NCBI GenBank assembly: GCA_029721435.1 | Contig: CM056576.1 | Location: 60,345,876 to 60,409,875, forward strand | Direction of reading: 5' to 3' | Source: Gymnothorax reevesii | Lineage: Eukaryota > Chordata > Actinopteri > Anguilliformes > Muraenidae | Length of the DNA: 64,000 nucleotides | Part shown: in pieces, positions 30,602 through 41,682 of the stretch | How positions within the stretch are numbered: position 1 is the stretch's first letter | Layout: every line of letters begins with the position of its first letter | Translations under genes and position numbers: made by a program | The notes under the pieces: generated by a model | Databases searched by the model: none | What the model saw: only the letters and a program-made list of their open reading frames with translations | Told to the model about the DNA's origin: nothing

Positions 30602-31297
30602 CTTTGATGTCATCAGCATCCGGACATTCATTGAACTGCAGTGGTACAGGGAATGATAAAATAACTTTCCCAGAAAGTTGTGCCAAAGCACTGGGCTATG
30701 CTAATCTAGAGTGCTGTTATAAAGTGGGGAATTACTTTTAAAAAAAATTTTTCTAATTTTTTAAAAGATATTGTTTACCAAGATGGAATTCAATTGACTC
30801 CTATTGATTCAAAGTACTGACAAGATACTGAGAATGTTACAGTTGAAGATCTGCATGCAAAAATGACTAAAGTCGCGTTTTGCGAAAAAATGAGCTGATA
30901 CCAGTATGAAAAGCCATAATGGCCAGAGCATCATCTGATACCACAGATATCTCAGAGGAAATACTCAAGTCTTGTGAATTGGTGTGTTTCCTTTGTCAAA
31001 TTTGCAAAACTTTAGTGCAGAAGTACCTAAGTCCACGAAAGATCAAAATCCTAGAATGTGTCACTTGACTAGCTGTGAGAATGGCAACCACGGAGGCAAA
31101 AAAAGTTGGCTTCTTCTGTGGAAAGAACTCAAGTTCAGCCATTTAGTGGTAAACGTACTTAAGTACGTTTTTCTGCTAAATACCTGGACTTAAGTCCAAA
31201 ACTAATTAGGTTATTAACATCAAAATACAAGCGTATTTTTCCCCAAAAAAAGGGTTTGTATGCTCTTAATAGCCCCTGGAAGCAGCAGTGGGCTCGA
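30602..31297. other. No gene recognised
   Basis: AT-rich sequence downstream of NAGA; no recognisable ORF or element ends. Confidence 0.5.
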
Positions 31298-31532
31298 TAG
31301 TAGGGGAGACTGGGGTCCGATGAGCCATGGGGACCAATGAGCCATCGCTATTTTGCGATCAATCGATGACAGAGCTGCTTAAAATAGGCAATATATTTTA
31401 CCGTTGGCTGATGAGTCATGGGGATAATTGATTTTGCCTATTTTAAACACCTTTGGCATCAATTGATCACAAAATAGTGATATGGCTCATTGGTCCCCAT
31501 CACTCATCGGACCCCAGTCTACCCTATGCTAC
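31298..31532. mobile_element. Hairpin MITE of ~235 bp
   Basis: The two halves are near-complete inverted copies: GACTGGGGTCCGATGAGCCA, then TGGGGACCAATGAGCCAT and CTATTTTG.GATCAAT on the left are mirrored on the right. Arms are about 70-75 bp around a ~90-bp centre. No coding capacity. Confidence 0.8.
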
Positions 31533-32438
31533 CATTTAAAAAAATTTATCTTAAACATGTTTTGAAAATTTTGACCCCCAAAAACTCAAAAGTGTTGTGA
31601 CTTAGGTACTTCATGCTCACAGGTCTTCAGTTTGTGATTACTCTCTAAAATCTTTTTTAATTCAGTCTTGACATATGATTGCAAAGCTCCTTTTTTGCAG
31701 CCTTTTCTCCCGTGTATTAACACCATACTGGATCGTCCCATCCTCGTGTGGTTGCGCACATGTGTATAAATAATTGCTGGGTGTTTGCTGGTTTTACTTT
31801 TTACCATTTTTACCTTATCTGTGTGTTAATGATTTTTTTATTTGGTTGTTTTATTGAAAATAAATCTGCTCTAGTGGAGTCAAACTCCATTTCCTTTTTA
31901 TTTATTTTCTTTGAATGGGAAAATGTATAGAAGACTGGTTGTAATAAAAAAAATCAAATCAAATAAAATAAAAATAAAATTTTAATTGGATGGAATGTAT
32001 GCCTGTAATGACATATTAGTGAAATTAAATGAGTTTTATCGTTTGGTACCTGAGAAATCTGAAATGGCGCTGTAAGGAATTGTGAGTCATTCTGCAGGAG
32101 AGCAGGAGATTGATAATCTAGTTAGCCCCAGTACTGTAATCAACAAGCATGGACCCACCACATGCTCTGAAATGGTAATCCTGTCATGGTGTCAAGGGAA
32201 CGCCCACACCTTGATGTGGTAACACCTGGAGACAGGAAAAGCCAACGATGGCCATCAACTATCGGAGAGGACATACTGAGTGCCATCCTAGCTAAACAGT
32301 GATCATCAAAACTTAATTAGCACAGCAGTGGCTACACTGCTGAGTAGACAATGGTCCTCTGACCATTTGTTAACCTTATCATGTTATACCTCAGTATTAT
32401 TCATAGAAGTCAAGAACAATCGCCTTTACTTGATATAC
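31533..32438. other. No gene recognised
   Basis: 31680-31900 has a TATAAATA string and later AATAAATCTGCTC, an LTR-like arrangement of promoter and polyadenylation signal, but no matching partner was found. The rest is AT-rich. Confidence 0.35.
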
Positions 32439-32610
32439 AGTGCCGTTCAAAAGTATTTCCTGATTTCTTTTTTTTTTTTGCATATTTGTCCCACTTAAAT
32501 GTTTCAGATCATCAAACAAATTTTAATATTAGACAGATAACCCAAGTAAACTCAAAATGCAGTTTTTAAATGATTTAATTTATAAAGGGAAAAATTTATT
32601 CAAACTGTGA
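32439..32610. mobile_element. One end of a Tc1-type element
   Basis: TACAGTGCCGTTCAAAAGTA followed by CAGATCATCAAACAAATTTT, then AATGCAGTTTTTAAATGAT, parallels the left end of the element at 14022 in the same order. No opposite end seen. Confidence 0.6.
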
Positions 32611-33229
32611 TTGGCCAGAATAAAAGGAGGACACAGATGAGAGAGAGACTCGCGCTTCCAATGGACCTAGATGTCGCCGGAGGCGAGGAAGCAAGGCGAG
32701 CTCGACGGGACGAATAGAAAGGGAAAAAAATCTCAGAAACCGAGATAAAAGGAATTAGCACCAGACGGTGCACAGAAAGAGGAAAAAACAAAGATTCCTT
32801 TGCTATCTAGAGCTTTTCCTCAAATATGCAGCTAAACCTCAACAACTCTCTTACTAGAGACCTTACTTGCTAAAGTGCAAACATAACACTGACACTCTAG
32901 CAGAGGTGCATAATCCAGGTTCAGAGAGAAAAAGTCCATCCCAGGATATTGTTCCAGCCACTAAAGACCTGTCAGTTGGCCCTATTCTTCAGCTGGGAGG
33001 TAAAACGAACAAGTGAAATCTGCTGGCAGGAGTTTACGGGTGGAAAGAAAAGATGGTAGGATTTTTACTTTTCTTATACAGCTCTGCACTCTTGAAAGGG
33101 AAGTGAGGCGGAACTAGGGCTTTAATCGAATCCAGGCGACGCCCTCAATTAATGCCTGCTGGCTCAGGAATCCGATTCAGAGCAAAACGATACTGTCCTG
33201 GACGAAAGCAGGACCTTGTTGCCATTTTG
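32611..33229. other. No gene recognised
   Basis: Moderately GC-rich sequence with no clear ORF or repeat ends. Confidence 0.4.
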
Positions 33230-33425
33230 TTCACTTGCCCTTGACCTTGCCTTTTTGTTATTAGTCTAGATCTGTAACAATGGAACGTGTTCTGTCACTT
33301 ACTGTTAGCACTTTTACTTGTCTCCTAGGAGGTCTGCACTTTTGTACTGTTCTTATGCACTTTTGTACGTTGCTCTGGATAAGAGCGTCTGCTAAGTACA
33401 TGTAATGTAATGTAATGTAATGAAA
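33230..33425 (+). mobile_element. LINE2-like 3' tail
   Basis: GTTGCTCTGGATAAGAGCGT followed by CTGCTAAGTACATG and a (TGTAA)n-type tail is the hallmark 3' end of L2-type LINEs and their SINE partners in fish. Confidence 0.8.
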
Positions 33426-33441
33426 GCAACAAAGAAAGCTC

Positions 33442-33801
33442 TCAAAGCCTCCAAACCATGACAGGATTCCTCCCCCCCCACCACCGCCCCCAAGGGACAG
33501 CTCCAGAAGTCCCCAAGGAACCCCGCGTGCAGAATTCAAAAATTAGTGTGGGATCCAGAATATTCCCCAAAGGGACCCAGCAGTGCTCCTCGGGGCCATA
33601 TCCCTCCCAGTCCACGAGGAACTGAACCCCACAACCAACACGCCTCTCGGCAAGAATGCGGTGCACGGTGTAAACCGGCCCCCCCGAAACCATTCGCGGT
33701 GGCGGCAGGGGTGTGTTGGCAGGTACCAGGACGTTAGTGTTATCTGGCTTAATCTGAGAGACTTGGAAAGATGGATGGATGCGCAAAGATCTCGGGAGCT
33801 T
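33442..33801 (-). pseudogene. Integrase C-terminus plus chromodomain, interrupted
   Basis: [19 protein letters not shown] is the conserved end of the chromovirus integrase GPY/F region. It is followed by [20 protein letters not shown] and [17 protein letters not shown], a canonical retroelement chromodomain ('ILd.R...G..qYLVkWeGyg.e..tWep'). The domain targets integration to chromatin marks in this family. The upstream part of the ORF was displaced by a solo LTR at 33802. Confidence 0.88.
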
Positions 33802-34286
33802 TGTAATGTGGAAAGAAGCCACTAGATGGCAGTATTGACCCTTTTTTTGTTAAGCCCAGAGTGGAGCTAGGTTTGGGCATGTCCTGGGCATGTCTGAGAC
33901 GGAAAGTCCCAGCCAATAAAAAAAGTCTAAAAGGTGGGAGGGGGCTGCAAAAGAGTATATAAGGAGAGAAATTGAGAGAGTAAAGTAGTTGGAGAAATTG
34001 CAAGGAGAAGGATACATTTGACCAGACTTGTCACTCTTTTCAAGACCTGTGAAGCTTTTATTGGATTTTTGCCCGTGTTGGAGCATTTTCCTCACCTGGA
34101 ACATCACCAAGCAACCCCATCTCAAGGGACTGTAAATATTTTTTTTCTTGTATATTATCAATCTTGGTCAGTAGTATAAATTGTTGGTTGGTGTTAGTGT
34201 TTGTTTAATTAAATCTGTTTGAATTTAAAAATTTTGTCTGTCATCCCTTGCTGTCATAAATATCATAACAAATTGGGACCATAACA
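33802..34286 (-). mobile_element. Solo LTR of the Gmr1-like family
   Basis: It starts TGTAATGTGGA and ends CCATAACA. The same landmarks occur in the paired LTRs at 52421-52912 and 57947-58433, in inverse orientation to those as written: CATTTGACCAGACTTGTCA, GCATTTTCCTCACC, and CATCCCTTGCTGT here correspond to complementary strings there. Flanked by the 4-bp direct repeat GCTT (33798-33801 and 34287-34290). No internal region remains, so LTR-LTR recombination removed it. It interrupts the chromodomain-type integrase ORF. Confidence 0.88.
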
Positions 34287-34910
34287 GCTTTAACTGGACC
34301 GTGACCGGATTGATCTTCCGCACTATCTCGAACAGGCTAATATAGCGAGGCACCAGTTTTCGGGATTCTACCTTCAAGGGGAGGTCCCGGGTAGATAGCC
34401 AAACTCTCTGACCGACCTGATAAGATGGGGCCAAACGACGCCTTCTATCAGCAGCTGATTTTCGTTTGAGCCCCGAGTGCAACAGAGAAGAACGGACCCT
34501 GGTCCAAACTGATCGACAGCGATGAATGAAATGGTTGACCAAGGGACTCAGAATCATTCTCAGTCTCAGGAATACAGTGGGGGTTGGTAAGCCACCTGAG
34601 CCTCAAACAGGGAAAGACCTTTGGAGGAATTACTCAGTGAGTTATGGGCATACTCGGCCCATGCTAAAAATCGACTCCATGAGGATGGATTATCCACTGC
34701 CAAACATCGTAGAGTGTTTTCTAAAGACTGATTGATACGTTCAGTCTGCCCGCTAGTCTCTGGGTGAAACCCAGAGGAGAGACTCACGGTGGCCCCCAAC
34801 TGCTTGCAAAATGCCCGCCAGAATCTGGCCGTAAACTGAGGGCCTCGGTCAGAAACCACGTCCTGCAGAAGCCCATGCAGCCGGAACACATGGTTAATCA
34901 CAAGAAGGGC
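34287..34910 (-). pseudogene. Ty3/Gypsy integrase catalytic core and C-terminal region
   Basis: Two adjacent ORFs. 34901-34566 has [20 protein letters not shown] (second catalytic Asp in SDRG) and [20 protein letters not shown] (catalytic Glu in TERIN), the DDE-type integrase core. 34557-34287 has SYQVGQRVWLSTRDLPL, LVPRYISLFEIVRKINPVT, the GPY/F-like C-terminal domain. A frame break at about 34560 separates them. It lies in the remnant chromovirus-type element. Confidence 0.88.
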
Positions 34911-35268
34911 CGTCTCCCGCGCCTAAGGCAACTTAGGTAGGGCAACAAAATGAGCAGCCATAGAAAAACGGTCAACCACGACCAGGATGACCGTGTTGCC
35001 GTCAGATATAGGCAGCCCCGATAGGAAGTCCAACGCAATATGCGTCCAAGGGCGCTTGGGAGCGGGCGAAGGTCACAGCATACCAGGGGGAGGGAGGTGG
35101 GAAGTCTTGTTCCTGGAGCATGTGCCACAAGCAGCAACAAATTCCAGAATGTCTCTCATCATACCAGGCCATCAAAAACATCCGGCCAGGAACTGCTTGG
35201 TCTGATGGGCCCCCAGGTGCCCAGCCAAGTGGGAAGACCTGTGGCCTAACTGTAGGCAGAACAAACAA
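34898..35268 (-). pseudogene. Integrase N-terminal region, frameshifted
   Basis: Fragments in alternating frames ([27 protein letters not shown] and upstream MFLMAWYDERHSGICCCLWH) correspond by position to the zinc-binding HHCC domain and the strand carrying the first catalytic Asp. Too damaged to define residues. Confidence 0.55.
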
Positions 35269-35520
35269 ACAGCCAGGAGGCTCCCCCCAGGACCAGGGTC
35301 AGTCTTGAAAGCCAATAGGCATGGTATAGAATCCATGTGAACCCTAACAGAATTACGATGAGTTCATAGATCCACATGTTTGATGACCTTTGCCCGCAGT
35401 CGCGATCTTGTTGTCATAGAGGAGGCTAACAGGTGCTGGTGTAAAGGAGCGTCAGTATTATCCTCAGTCAAGCGCTCTCACTTTTGCTGGACAGAGAGAT
35501 GGGAGCAGTAGCTTGACACC

Positions 35521-36042
35521 TGTTCGGTAGTTAGCTAGTCCTCCTTCACAAAATGGGCTTTTATTTTCTTAGCCATCAACCCACGGTTTTCCTTCCTCCC
35601 AGTCTCAACTCCTCTCATAGTCCTTGTGGTTAATCAGGCTGCTTTGTGCTCATGGGATAACGATGTGGCTGCATCAAATGCATGCGACTGAATTGTCATG
35701 GCATCAAATATAGGCCAAGGCCTAGGCCTGGCACCAATGGTACATTCGCAAGTACCTAGCTGATCCAATCGGCGGTAAAAATGTTCCAAATATCAAAAAT
35801 TTATTTTGATGTTGATGTCTGGCTTAAAGTCAAGGCCAAGCCTGTATCTATGTGCTGGGCAGATTGTGATGTATTTGTCAACAGTGTGTAGTAGCCCAGC
35901 ACACAGTGCAATGAGGTCACACTCCAGTGGCAGTTGTAGGCCTTTCCATGTTCTCGTTTAAGAGGAACCTTTACCCCCAAAAGATGGCTTCAAATGGACT
36001 TGTAACACATTCTCAAAGCAATACAACTGTTCTCATTTGGGT
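35521..36042. other. No gene recognised
   Basis: No coding or repeat structure identified; may include diverged upstream parts of the Gypsy remnant. Confidence 0.4.
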
Positions 36043-36640
36043 CATTCCATGCTAAGTGATCAAATGGCTTCCAGGTAACCATCTCAGATTTTGCTTAAAG
36101 TATCTCCAGATGAACTGTATGGTGTATAATGAACACCTGAAAAATTTTAGGATTCAACTCCCACTGGTTTGGATTTTATGGCTCTTCAAATTTTGGGTGC
36201 CACACCCACTTTTTAGAACACGACTGCCTGAAGTGGTTTTGGATGGTAAATATCTTCACGATGGAGAATCCCAGAAGGCTGAACATTGGTAGACTAGCCA
36301 ATACTGGCCCAGTCTTTCAGAATTTTGGCTTAGATTTACAAAACATTATTTCACACCATTTAGCTGTTGGGGGTTCTCAAGGAGGGAACTTTCGCAAGAC
36401 GGACCTTAGGGCCCTGGGGGCTGGGAGGGATCCCAAGACCACATATTGTGAAATAACAACAATTTCTTTGCAAGAATATCAAACATGGGAACAGATCTAT
36501 GAGTAAAAGGCTTATGAACTACCCTAGGGGGATCTGAAAAGGGTCCGCAATTGAAAATGGCCAAAAATGGCCCCTTAACGAAGGCATAAAACCCATGTGG
36601 GACAGGACCCAGCCTAACCAATTTTTTACTCCTGTTTCAT
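36043..36640. repeat. Fragment of the GGGTCATTCCAT family
   Basis: Starts TTTGGGTCATTCCATGCTAA, like the ends of the element at 25232. No convincing right end. Confidence 0.4.
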
Positions 36641-36714
36641 CTGTTCAAGGTATATTATGTCAAGTTTTCAGCTCTTTTTCTCTCCTCACTCCCTTATTTT
36701 TTCCGCGTCAAAGG

Positions 36715-37015
36715 CCGAGTTCAAAACCGCGCATTAACATACTACTCGCGGGGAGTGATTTTGTGTCTGTGAAAAGTTTCCTGATGTATGCTAGATCGGG
36801 CGGACATTTTGTGGATGCATCGCAAGCTCACTATTCAATTACCTGTGCTCGAAACCTCGTACTAACATACCACTAACACTGCCGATTACGTCAGAGTTAG
36901 GGGGTAGGGTGTTCACTGATGCTTAGGGAGTGAGTTTGTGTCCGGAAGAAGTTCCTGGATGTATACTAGATTGAGCAGATATTTTGTGGGTGCATCGTAT
37001 GCACACTATTCATAC
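36715..37015. repeat. Direct duplication at the edge of a Harbinger-type element
   Basis: Two diverged tandem copies: TTTCCTGATGTATGCTAGAT ... GGACATTTTGTGGATGCATCG (36777-36822) and TTCCTGGATGTATACTAGAT ... AGATATTTTGTGGGTGCATCG (36950-36998). Such 'rich in CATACTA' termini border PIF/Harbinger elements in fish. Confidence 0.6.
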
Positions 37016-37098
37016 ATAAATTGCCCAAGATACAACGCGGCGTAAACTGCCAGAAAAAAACTCGCTGAGAAATAATAAGAAGCCACTTTAACTGCAAA

Positions 37099-37155
37099 AT
37101 GGCTGAACCTGTGGGAGGCGACATGGTACCAGCCAAGAGTAGCGCCAATACAAAT
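37099..37155 (+). CDS. Possible first exon of Harbinger Myb-like ORF
   Basis: ATG at 37099 opens MAEPVGGDMVPAKSSANTN, ending at a GTGAGT donor (37156). It lies just upstream of the Myb-like exons in the same orientation. The phase does not join cleanly to the next exon as I read it, so the link is tentative. Confidence 0.4.
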
Positions 37156-37443
37156 GTGAGTAAAATGTTTAATCTTGTTATACAGGTTATATAGAGTAAA
37201 ATAATATTCAGCTGAAGGTGTATTGAATGTATTATTTCAGAGTTGTAAAGAACGTTTCCGCCCGGTTATACATTATACTGTCAGCATCAGCATACGTAAA
37301 TCGGGCCGTTAGCCAATGTAGCTAAAATGGGCTTATAACACCACAGTTGTTACTGGCGTATAAGTGAGGACTTCCGATGATTAATCTGTGTAAAATGTTG
37401 GATCTAAAGACACACATCTTGCTCGTTTTTTCGTTTCTTATAG

Positions 37444-37713
37444 GGGCAGATGAAGATACAGGGCGCTTCATCTCCTGGAGAGCCAGCAATGAGGCGTTCT
37501 TCACAGTGGGGCTCAATGCAGCGGTCAGAGGATTTCGGTATGTAAATAATTTTCTCGGAGTATTGCAATGTTAGTAAAGGCTTATATTCAGTTATGTCAA
37601 TGTCACCGATGTTATGTTTCTGTAGAATGTTAATAAAAGAGCATGGCCTGGAGGGCAAGGTGGAGCCAGGGTGGATAAAAGAGAAATGGGAGAACCTCAA
37701 ACAGAAATAAAAA
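37444..37713 (+). pseudogene. Myb/SANT-like accessory protein of a PIF/Harbinger transposon
   Basis: Two exons: 37444-37537 (ADEDTGRFISWRASNEAFFT, NAAVRGFR) and 37626-37713 (MLIKEHGLEGKVEPGWIKEK, WENLKQK). The 'W...NE.FFTG.RN.A..GFR.ll.E.Gl.....p...k.KWENLK.KYK' pattern is the Myb/trihelix protein that partners the Harbinger transposase in DNA recognition and nuclear import. The donor GTATGT at 37538 and acceptor TGTAG at 37625 join in phase. A TAA at 37708 and donor GTAAGT at 37714 follow; the TAA falls where the family motif continues, so the ORF is probably truncated by mutation. The DDE nuclease is on the opposite strand, convergent. Confidence 0.75.
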
Positions 37714-37799
37714 GTAAGTTGAAAAATCATATGCACTACAGTCAACACAAAAGAAACAAGATGATAATGGGGATCGTGAGTTTAATCAAAATGTTAAAA

Positions 37800-38046
37800 A
37801 TGGGCCTCACTGAAGCGGGCAATACCCCTCAGCCCCGAAGGTCACTGCTGCAAGGTCAAAGGTCAAACTGGGACGAAACCTCGAAAAGGCACACCTACCC
37901 CCCATGGGGAGTCCACATATGCAATATGAACTTCCTAACCCAAGTGGTTACAGAGAAATAGCCCGGACAAAATTGGCATCCGCCCGTCCGCCCGCCGAAG
38001 GGACGACAATACCCCTCGTGCCCTTTTCGGGCTGAGAGGTAAAAAA
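37800..38046 (+). repeat. Complete copy of dispersed repeat family A
   Basis: From TGGGCCTCACTGAAGCGGGC to GCCCTTTTCGGGCTGAGAGG. Near-identical, inverted, to the split copy at 1921-1976 plus 3644-3846. Both ends carry CAATACCCCTC, inverted at neither, so it is not a simple TIR element. It lies inside the Harbinger-type element, downstream of the Myb-like exons. Confidence 0.85.
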
Positions 38047-38644
38047 TGCTTTTTGTATAATTCTGTTCTGACTTGGGAAAAAGTCATTAATGTTGAGGGA
38101 AAAAGGCAGCGTTGTTGATTTTCAAGAGACCATGAAAATGTAAGAGACAACAAGTGATATCAGAGTTGTGACCAGCTGGTTTATTGCATTGTGGATTTTC
38201 ATATACTTTTACATTGCTTTGTTCTGATGATGCATAACAACCTAGCACGAGAGAAAAAACTGTCAAGTACCATGGAATATGCACACAAATTGCATTGCCT
38301 GAGAGAATCTAATAATGGAAGGTGTTGCGTCTGGTTTTTGCTCTGCAGAAATGTACTAAATATTGTAACGGAACATGAAAAATTCAAATATCAACCAGTT
38401 GACTAACTTCAGTAGAAACCCCTCTTTTTAAGGTGGCAACGATCATGCATGAATTGAGCAAACTCTTCTTAGTTTTCATTGTCCAGCACCATGTTTGAGG
38501 GAGAGACCTTCGACTTCTACACTTAGCTGTAGGTCTTCCAGCAATGTTTCTGTAATCATAACTTATCCGCTAAGCAAGTGATTGGTTCACATAGTTTTAC
38601 CAGAACAAAGAACTCCCTGGGCAGAGTAACACAGACCAAAAAAA

Positions 38645-39556
38645 CTAACAATAATCATGTTCGTACAGCACTGCAGTGGGAACATCAGGAGCAAACATCA
38701 GTGCTGCAAGTCTGCCCCTGAGGGTGTCCCTGGACCGCTGGAGTGGCTTGTCATCGCCATCATCCCCGTTATCCTCGTCTTTGACCTCAGGCTCCAAGAT
38801 GTCCCTGTTCCTGAGGCAGACGTTGTGAGGGAAAAGGCAGACACAGATGTCCTCAGGCACAAACTCCACCTTTGCCTCCAGTGCCTTCAGGAAAATAGAG
38901 TGCCACCTGGTCTTAAGGACCCCAAATGCCCTCTCCACCATGCACCATGCCTTGGACAGCCTGGTGTTATACCTGCCCTCCACAGAATTCGGGACAGGCT
39001 CCCGTAATGGCTTCATCAGGCAGATGGGCTCTGCCAAGCACAAGTATCCGCCATCGCCCAGCAGACACCATCCAGGAGGTGGGTACAGCCGGTGGACATA
39101 GGAGGGGCTGCACCTCAGGACCCGGGCATCAAGGACGCAGCCAGGGAAGCCCACCACCACATTCAGAAAGCGACCCTTGTGGTCGCAGATGGCCTGGAAT
39201 CGGACTGAGTAGAAAAGCTTCCTGTTGTAATGGTCCACTGCAAAATGCCCGGGTGGAACAATGCAGACATGGCAGCCATACTGACCCGATGGATCATGTC
39301 ATGGCATGTGGTGCGGGGAATGCCCAAAGGCCTCTGACAAGACCCGGTAGGACTTTCCACAGGCCAGCCAGTACACAAACACCAGCACCTCTATAGACTT
39401 CCCCCATCCATGGTCGTTCTCTCTCAGGAGACGAATAAGGCTCTCCAGCGATGACCTTCATAGGCGGAAGTCCTTCCGCAGGTCACCTCCCTCAAAATAG
39501 AGGCGCAACAGGGGACCCTGGAGATTCACCCTGCAGTATGGCCCTCTCAAACCCAC
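38645..39556 (-). pseudogene. PIF/Harbinger DDE transposase (HARBI1-like), damaged
   Basis: The minus-strand exon begins after an acceptor (CTTTACAG, 39557) with VGLRGPYCRVNLQGPLLRLY, then ESLIRLLRENDHGWGK and WLACGKSYRVLSEAFG. The nuclease core follows in a long ORF (39238-38645): FQAICDHKGRFLNVVVGFPG, CVLDARVLRCSPSY (catalytic Asp), PPGWCLLGDGGYLCLAEP, and WCMVERAFGVLKTRWHSIF (catalytic Glu in VERAFG), matching DDE_Tnp_4. Defects: TGA at about 39453, a frameshift near 39310, and a gap before VDHYNRKLFYSV where the segment with the first catalytic Asp should be. Inactive. Confidence 0.9.
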
Positions 39557-40061
39557 CTGTAAAGGACAATATTTTAATTATTAATTGGACTATCTATTGA
39601 TTGTTGTTAAATAATTTCATATACATTGTTAACTATTTAATTCAATTATCTACAGAGCCATTTTCTTAAATTATATGATAATTTAATTATTTATTAAACT
39701 TTTCTTTAAAGTGATTGAAGTAATTTATTAAATATCTTATTGGAATATTTCTATGAAAATATTGCATATTGACTGTTTTTTAAAGATGAAATTCACATTT
39801 GCCATCTTATTATTTTTTGTTTTATTTTAATATTTCTATGAGCTCAAATGCTCCCCTTTATGCATAATACATATAAAGGAGTTTTTCCTGTTGTGCAAGA
39901 GCTTATTTAATGCTTCATCACTCAGTATTTGCTAATTATACATTGCTAATTGTTTTACATTAGCCAAGACATCTGTTGGACAGTTTTAAATATACAAATT
40001 ATTTTAGCACTGATTAGATGGATTTCAATGGAACTCTTGTCATTATCTTGTTATCAACTAG
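39557..40061. other. AT-rich DNA, no gene
   Basis: Very AT-rich; upstream intron/flank of the Harbinger transposase exon. No end repeat identified. Confidence 0.5.
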
Positions 40062-40330
40062 CTAGCCCGCGGAGGATGGGCTTCCCCACTATAGCCGGGT
40101 TCCTCCTGAGATTTCTTCCCACTGGGGAGTTTTTTCTCACCACTGTTTGAGGATTTTTTCTCCCTACTGGGAGTTTTTTTTTGCCTCGCTGTAGTGGGAA
40201 TAGGGAATAGGTACTGGGAATAGGTTGGGCACTGCCCTTCAGTAACCCATCTCTGACTGTAAAGCGTCTTTGTGACAGTGTATCTGTAAAAAGCGCTATA
40301 CAAAATAAAATTGAATTGAATTGAATTGAA
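40062..40330 (+). mobile_element. Retroposon 3' segment with (TTGAA)n tail
   Basis: AGCGTCTTTGTGACAGTGTA followed by AAAAAGCGCTATACAAAATA and (ATTGA)n is the well-known 3' end of a fish LINE/SINE family. The 5' portion (AGCCCGCGGAGGATGGGCTT, GGGTTCCTCCTGAGATTTCT) belongs to the same element. Confidence 0.8.
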
Positions 40331-40794
40331 TATTTGTGTTGCAGATACTGGCCAAAATGGTTCAATTGAAGTAAAACATTCAAAAATTCAATTACAGAAT
40401 TAATTTAGCCATTACATTTCCGTATTCATGGATTCAGGTACATATACCTGCGCTAAGGGGAAAATGTGAATTGTGAATGTAGGCTAATTTTTCCCTACAA
40501 CTTCATTTGCAGAGCATTTCACGCGTCCTGCTCCATACACGTAACTGTTTGGTTTAAGTTATGTTTCAAGTAAAAATACAATAATAACAATATGCATGAT
40601 AATTAACATTAGATGGTAATTTAAAGAATACTTTCTTCGTGGTCATTCAGTATTCTGATACAACTGTTGTTTGGTTGAAGCCAAGCTAACATTTCACTCT
40701 CATGTGTTCACATCATCCACTGGGAGTAAGCTGAGTGAAAGTAGAAACTTGTTTAAAATGGTATCTTCTGAGGAAAATTCATAAGCGCGCAGAT
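40331..40794. other. No gene recognised
   Basis: AT-rich DNA without features. Confidence 0.5.
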
Positions 40795-41090
40795 TGTTTA
40801 TTGTTTATTGTTTATTTAAAGGATCCCCATTAGCTGATGCCAAAGCAATCAGCTAATCTTCCTGGGGTCCCATCATACATACATACACAGTACATTACAA
40901 CAACAAGCATTAATATACATAGACTTAATTGGTACACAATTAAACAATTAAATTTGCATATAATAACAATATGGTCAGTGCAACTCATATGTTTGAGTAG
41001 GAAACCAAATAAAAACCAATATTGAAAAAATAAATAAATAAATAAATAATAATAATAATTTAGCACATTTTATTTTACGCACATAGACCT
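40795..41090 (-). mobile_element. 3' end of a minus-strand LINE (split)
   Basis: The (ATTGTTT)n stretch at 40795-40820 is the tail of a LINE pointing left; GGATCCCCATTAGCTGATGC and CAATCAGCTAATCTTCCTGG are its 3'-UTR. The rest of the element resumes at 46733. Confidence 0.65.
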
Positions 41091-41682
41091 AGGGCTCTAA
41101 TTTCCTGGCGCAGCGCAGGTGGCGTAGCGAAGCGCAGCCCGCGCAGTGGTAATTTCGTAGGGCGCAGCCCGCGTAGTGGTAATTTCGTGAGGCGCGCAGC
41201 CTTCGGTAGACCAAGGTGCGCCGACATGGGTGTGGCGGCGTAGTAGGGGGAGGTGTCACATATTCATCAAGACGCAGTGACAATTTCGTAGAAAAAGTCT
41301 CCGCTGGAGTTGCGCAGAAAACTCGCCAACTCCAACCTGGTTTAATTTCCGTGCAGTGGTAATTTGGCTGACCGGCGCAGAGAGCGCACACGTCACCGAA
41401 ATCTCACAGGCAGGTTTACAGATGTCAGGCACATTTCAATGCAAGAAATAATTACAGGAAGCAGTATTTAATGTAACTATCTGAATAAGGACATAAATTA
41501 TAGTATCTATATCGATTGTCCTGATGTCAGATTAAAGGCGGTTGCCACGCGTAATGGAAACTTGACCGGGCTTAATCAACGCAGCTGAATCTGTGATGCA
41601 AACTAACGACTTCACATCTTTCTCAGTCAACCACAAACTGTATATATATATATATCGAATGCTTGCGGTCTATGCTCATTAA

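Larger units (their letters stand above)
33430..35520 (-). mobile_element. Chromodomain-type Ty3/Gypsy retrotransposon remnant (integrase region)
   Basis: The minus strand carries, from right to left, an integrase zinc/linker region in broken frames (35268-34900), the integrase catalytic core (34901-34566), the C-terminal domain (34557-34287) and, beyond a solo LTR, the end of that domain plus a chromodomain (33801-33442). No LTR of its own and no gag, protease or RT were found, so it is a 3'-end fragment of a chromovirus-like element. Confidence 0.85.

Noticed and set aside
38657..39396. Long plus-strand ORFs (116 and 156 codons) over the Harbinger transposase
   Set aside because: They are antisense shadows of the GC-rich minus-strand nuclease ORF, which has recognisable DDE_Tnp_4 motifs.
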